Assembly (NCBI RefSeq): GCF_901709675.1
Contig: NC_051098.1
Location: 4,724,000-4,787,999 of the forward strand
Reading direction: 5' to 3'
Origin: Syngnathus acus
Taxonomy: Eukaryota > Chordata > Actinopteri > Syngnathiformes > Syngnathidae
DNA: 64,000 nucleotides
Shown here: in pieces, positions 62,680-64,000 of the stretch
Layout of the letters: every line of letters begins with the position of its first letter
Numbering within the stretch: position 1 is the stretch's first letter
Translations under genes and position numbers: made by a program
The notes under the pieces: generated by a model
The model's database searches: none
Seen by the model: only the letters and a program-made list of their open reading frames with translations
What the model was told of the DNA's origin: nothing

Positions 62680-64000
62680 TTGGGCTTCAGCAAGGCAAGC
62701 AGTAGCTACAGTGGATTCAGTCACTCAGCATTGGGAATTTTATAGGCTACATGTAATATAGCCACTCTAAAAGAGACTGCCAAAAAGGGGACTTGAACCT
62801 TGGCCCTTTACTCTACTTTTTATCCCTGGTGAGAGGGTCTCAGCCTAAAACGATTTTCTACTTTTGGAAGCTGCTAATGGATTTAGCGCTTTATTTGTAT
62901 TATGGAGGGATCGACTGGCCACAAAAACATGTTTTATTATTATTATTATTTTTTTTTTTTTTTACACAGTGGTCCCTTGAGATAAGAGTAATCTGACTTT
63001 ACGAGTTTTTTTAAGAGCCAAGCCGCCATTCGTCTAATTTCTTTGCGATGACCTGCGAGCACAAAGTTGCCGCATGTTACAGATACATGGTGACTGTGAA
63101 CTCAATTCAACTCACTTTACAATAAGTAGCTCTTTCTCAAATAGTGAAGAATTCTTCAAAAAAGAGGCTTCAGGATGCTAATTGCTTTTCCCAGTTCAAG
63201 TTTACTGTTAACTAAATATAGAGATAAATACACGTGTCTTTAAAACAACCAAAAACTGTCCAAAGAAAGACCTTAGTTTAATTTAATTAATATAGAGAGG
63301 TGCAGATTTTGAAACACTTAAAGGATGGAAATTGAGTCCTCTGCAAAAAAAGTTTAATATCGTTGCAGCGCTTAGAAAAGTGACAATGTGATTATGAGCC
63401 AAGTTCATTGTTTGTATGACTCTACTCTCACGTCAGAAGGATCAGCAGCATGAATTTGAATTGAAGCATTAAATCATGGGAGGCTGGACTGGATTAACGG
63501 CATTACCATTCATTTCAATGGGTAAAGATGATGTGACATACGAGTGTTTTCAGTTACAAGCGATGTCCCTCAAATTCATATTTCAAGGCACCACTGTAGA
63601 TGCACAAGTGGGGAAAATATTTCTTATGACAATGAAAGAAGGAGTTTTATAAATTGTACGAAAAAATTATGCACATCACAAACCGGTAGTTATAATTACA
63701 GTACTTCTTGTCTTCATTTACATTATTTATTTTGTTTTATCGTATTTTAATTTTGAGGGGCGAATCTCAGCTCAGGTGTTTGGATGTTCTCTCCATGCGT
63801 GCGTTTTCATGAATTCCTCTGACATTCTAAAAATATACAAAGTCAACTGAAGAATCTAAATTGCTGTGTGCGGAGTTTCAATTATTTTCAAATAGAAGGA
63901 CAACAGAGAATATTTGGATCAGATCTGATTTTAATGCAGCAACTCACATACATTTTATGAGCTTGTGAAAGATCACGTGCATTACGATCCTTTAGCACCA
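62680..64000. other. nox4 3' UTR and downstream DNA, no gene seen
   Basis: AT-rich sequence follows the nox4 stop. A TTA/T run lies at 62,935-62,963. No canonical AATAAA was identified close to the stop and no further exon was recognised. Confidence 0.4.

Overview
The window is eukaryotic DNA from a ray-finned (teleost) fish. The genes are split by GT/AG introns, the exons read as vertebrate NuMA1, glutamate carboxypeptidase (NAALAD2/FOLH1 type), a FIBCD1-like fibrinogen-domain protein and NADPH oxidase 4, and the space between them is packed with Tc1, hAT, SINE, LINE and LTR repeats plus long CA/TG microsatellites. There are no operons, CRISPR arrays, rRNA genes or bacterial signals. I cannot name the species.

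Layout. (1) 1-11,850: an intact numa1 on the + strand, 23 coding exons and 2,067 residues, whose giant exon 13 encodes most of the coiled coil. (2) 11,890-17,635: an apparently complete naalad2/folh1-like gene on the - strand, tail-to-tail with numa1. (3) 17,833-18,832: a block that recurs almost unchanged just upstream of nox4. (4) 18,833-20,596: intergenic DNA with an LTR-like fragment and a SINE. (5) 20,597-32,513: a second copy of numa1-naalad2. Here numa1 is a pseudogene (frameshifts in exons 7 and 14, and 2,988 bp of exon 13 missing) and naalad2 keeps only its 3' exons and exon 1. (6) 32,514-49,337: DNA found only in the second unit. It holds a stray third copy of numa1 exon 11, an LTR with a GC-rich repeat, a Tc1 element, a FIBCD1-like gene with frameshifts, a hAT element with a BED-finger ORF, and many repeats. 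(7) 49,338-50,340: second copy of the nox4 upstream block. (8) 50,487-62,679: intact nox4, 18 coding exons and 558 residues. (9) 62,680-64,000: no gene seen.

Interpretation. The simplest history is an ancestral order numa1 > < naalad2 | nox4 >, with naalad2 and nox4 head to head about 1.3 kb apart. A unit running from the numa1 promoter to just before nox4 exon 1 was duplicated in tandem. One unit kept working numa1 and naalad2; the unit beside nox4 decayed by indels, deletions and insertions. Because both copies are visible, several transposon insertions can be dated to after the duplication and their empty sites read directly in the other copy. Human NUMA1, NAALAD2/FOLH1B and NOX4 all lie on 11q, which fits this grouping being old.

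The genes are not one pathway: NuMA1 anchors spindle poles and cortical dynein, NAALAD2 is a cell-surface zinc peptidase, NOX4 makes hydrogen peroxide. I did not find a new system. The most notable signals are the decaying duplication with a third numa1 fragment, and six consecutive 85-residue repeats without length change in the numa1 coiled coil.
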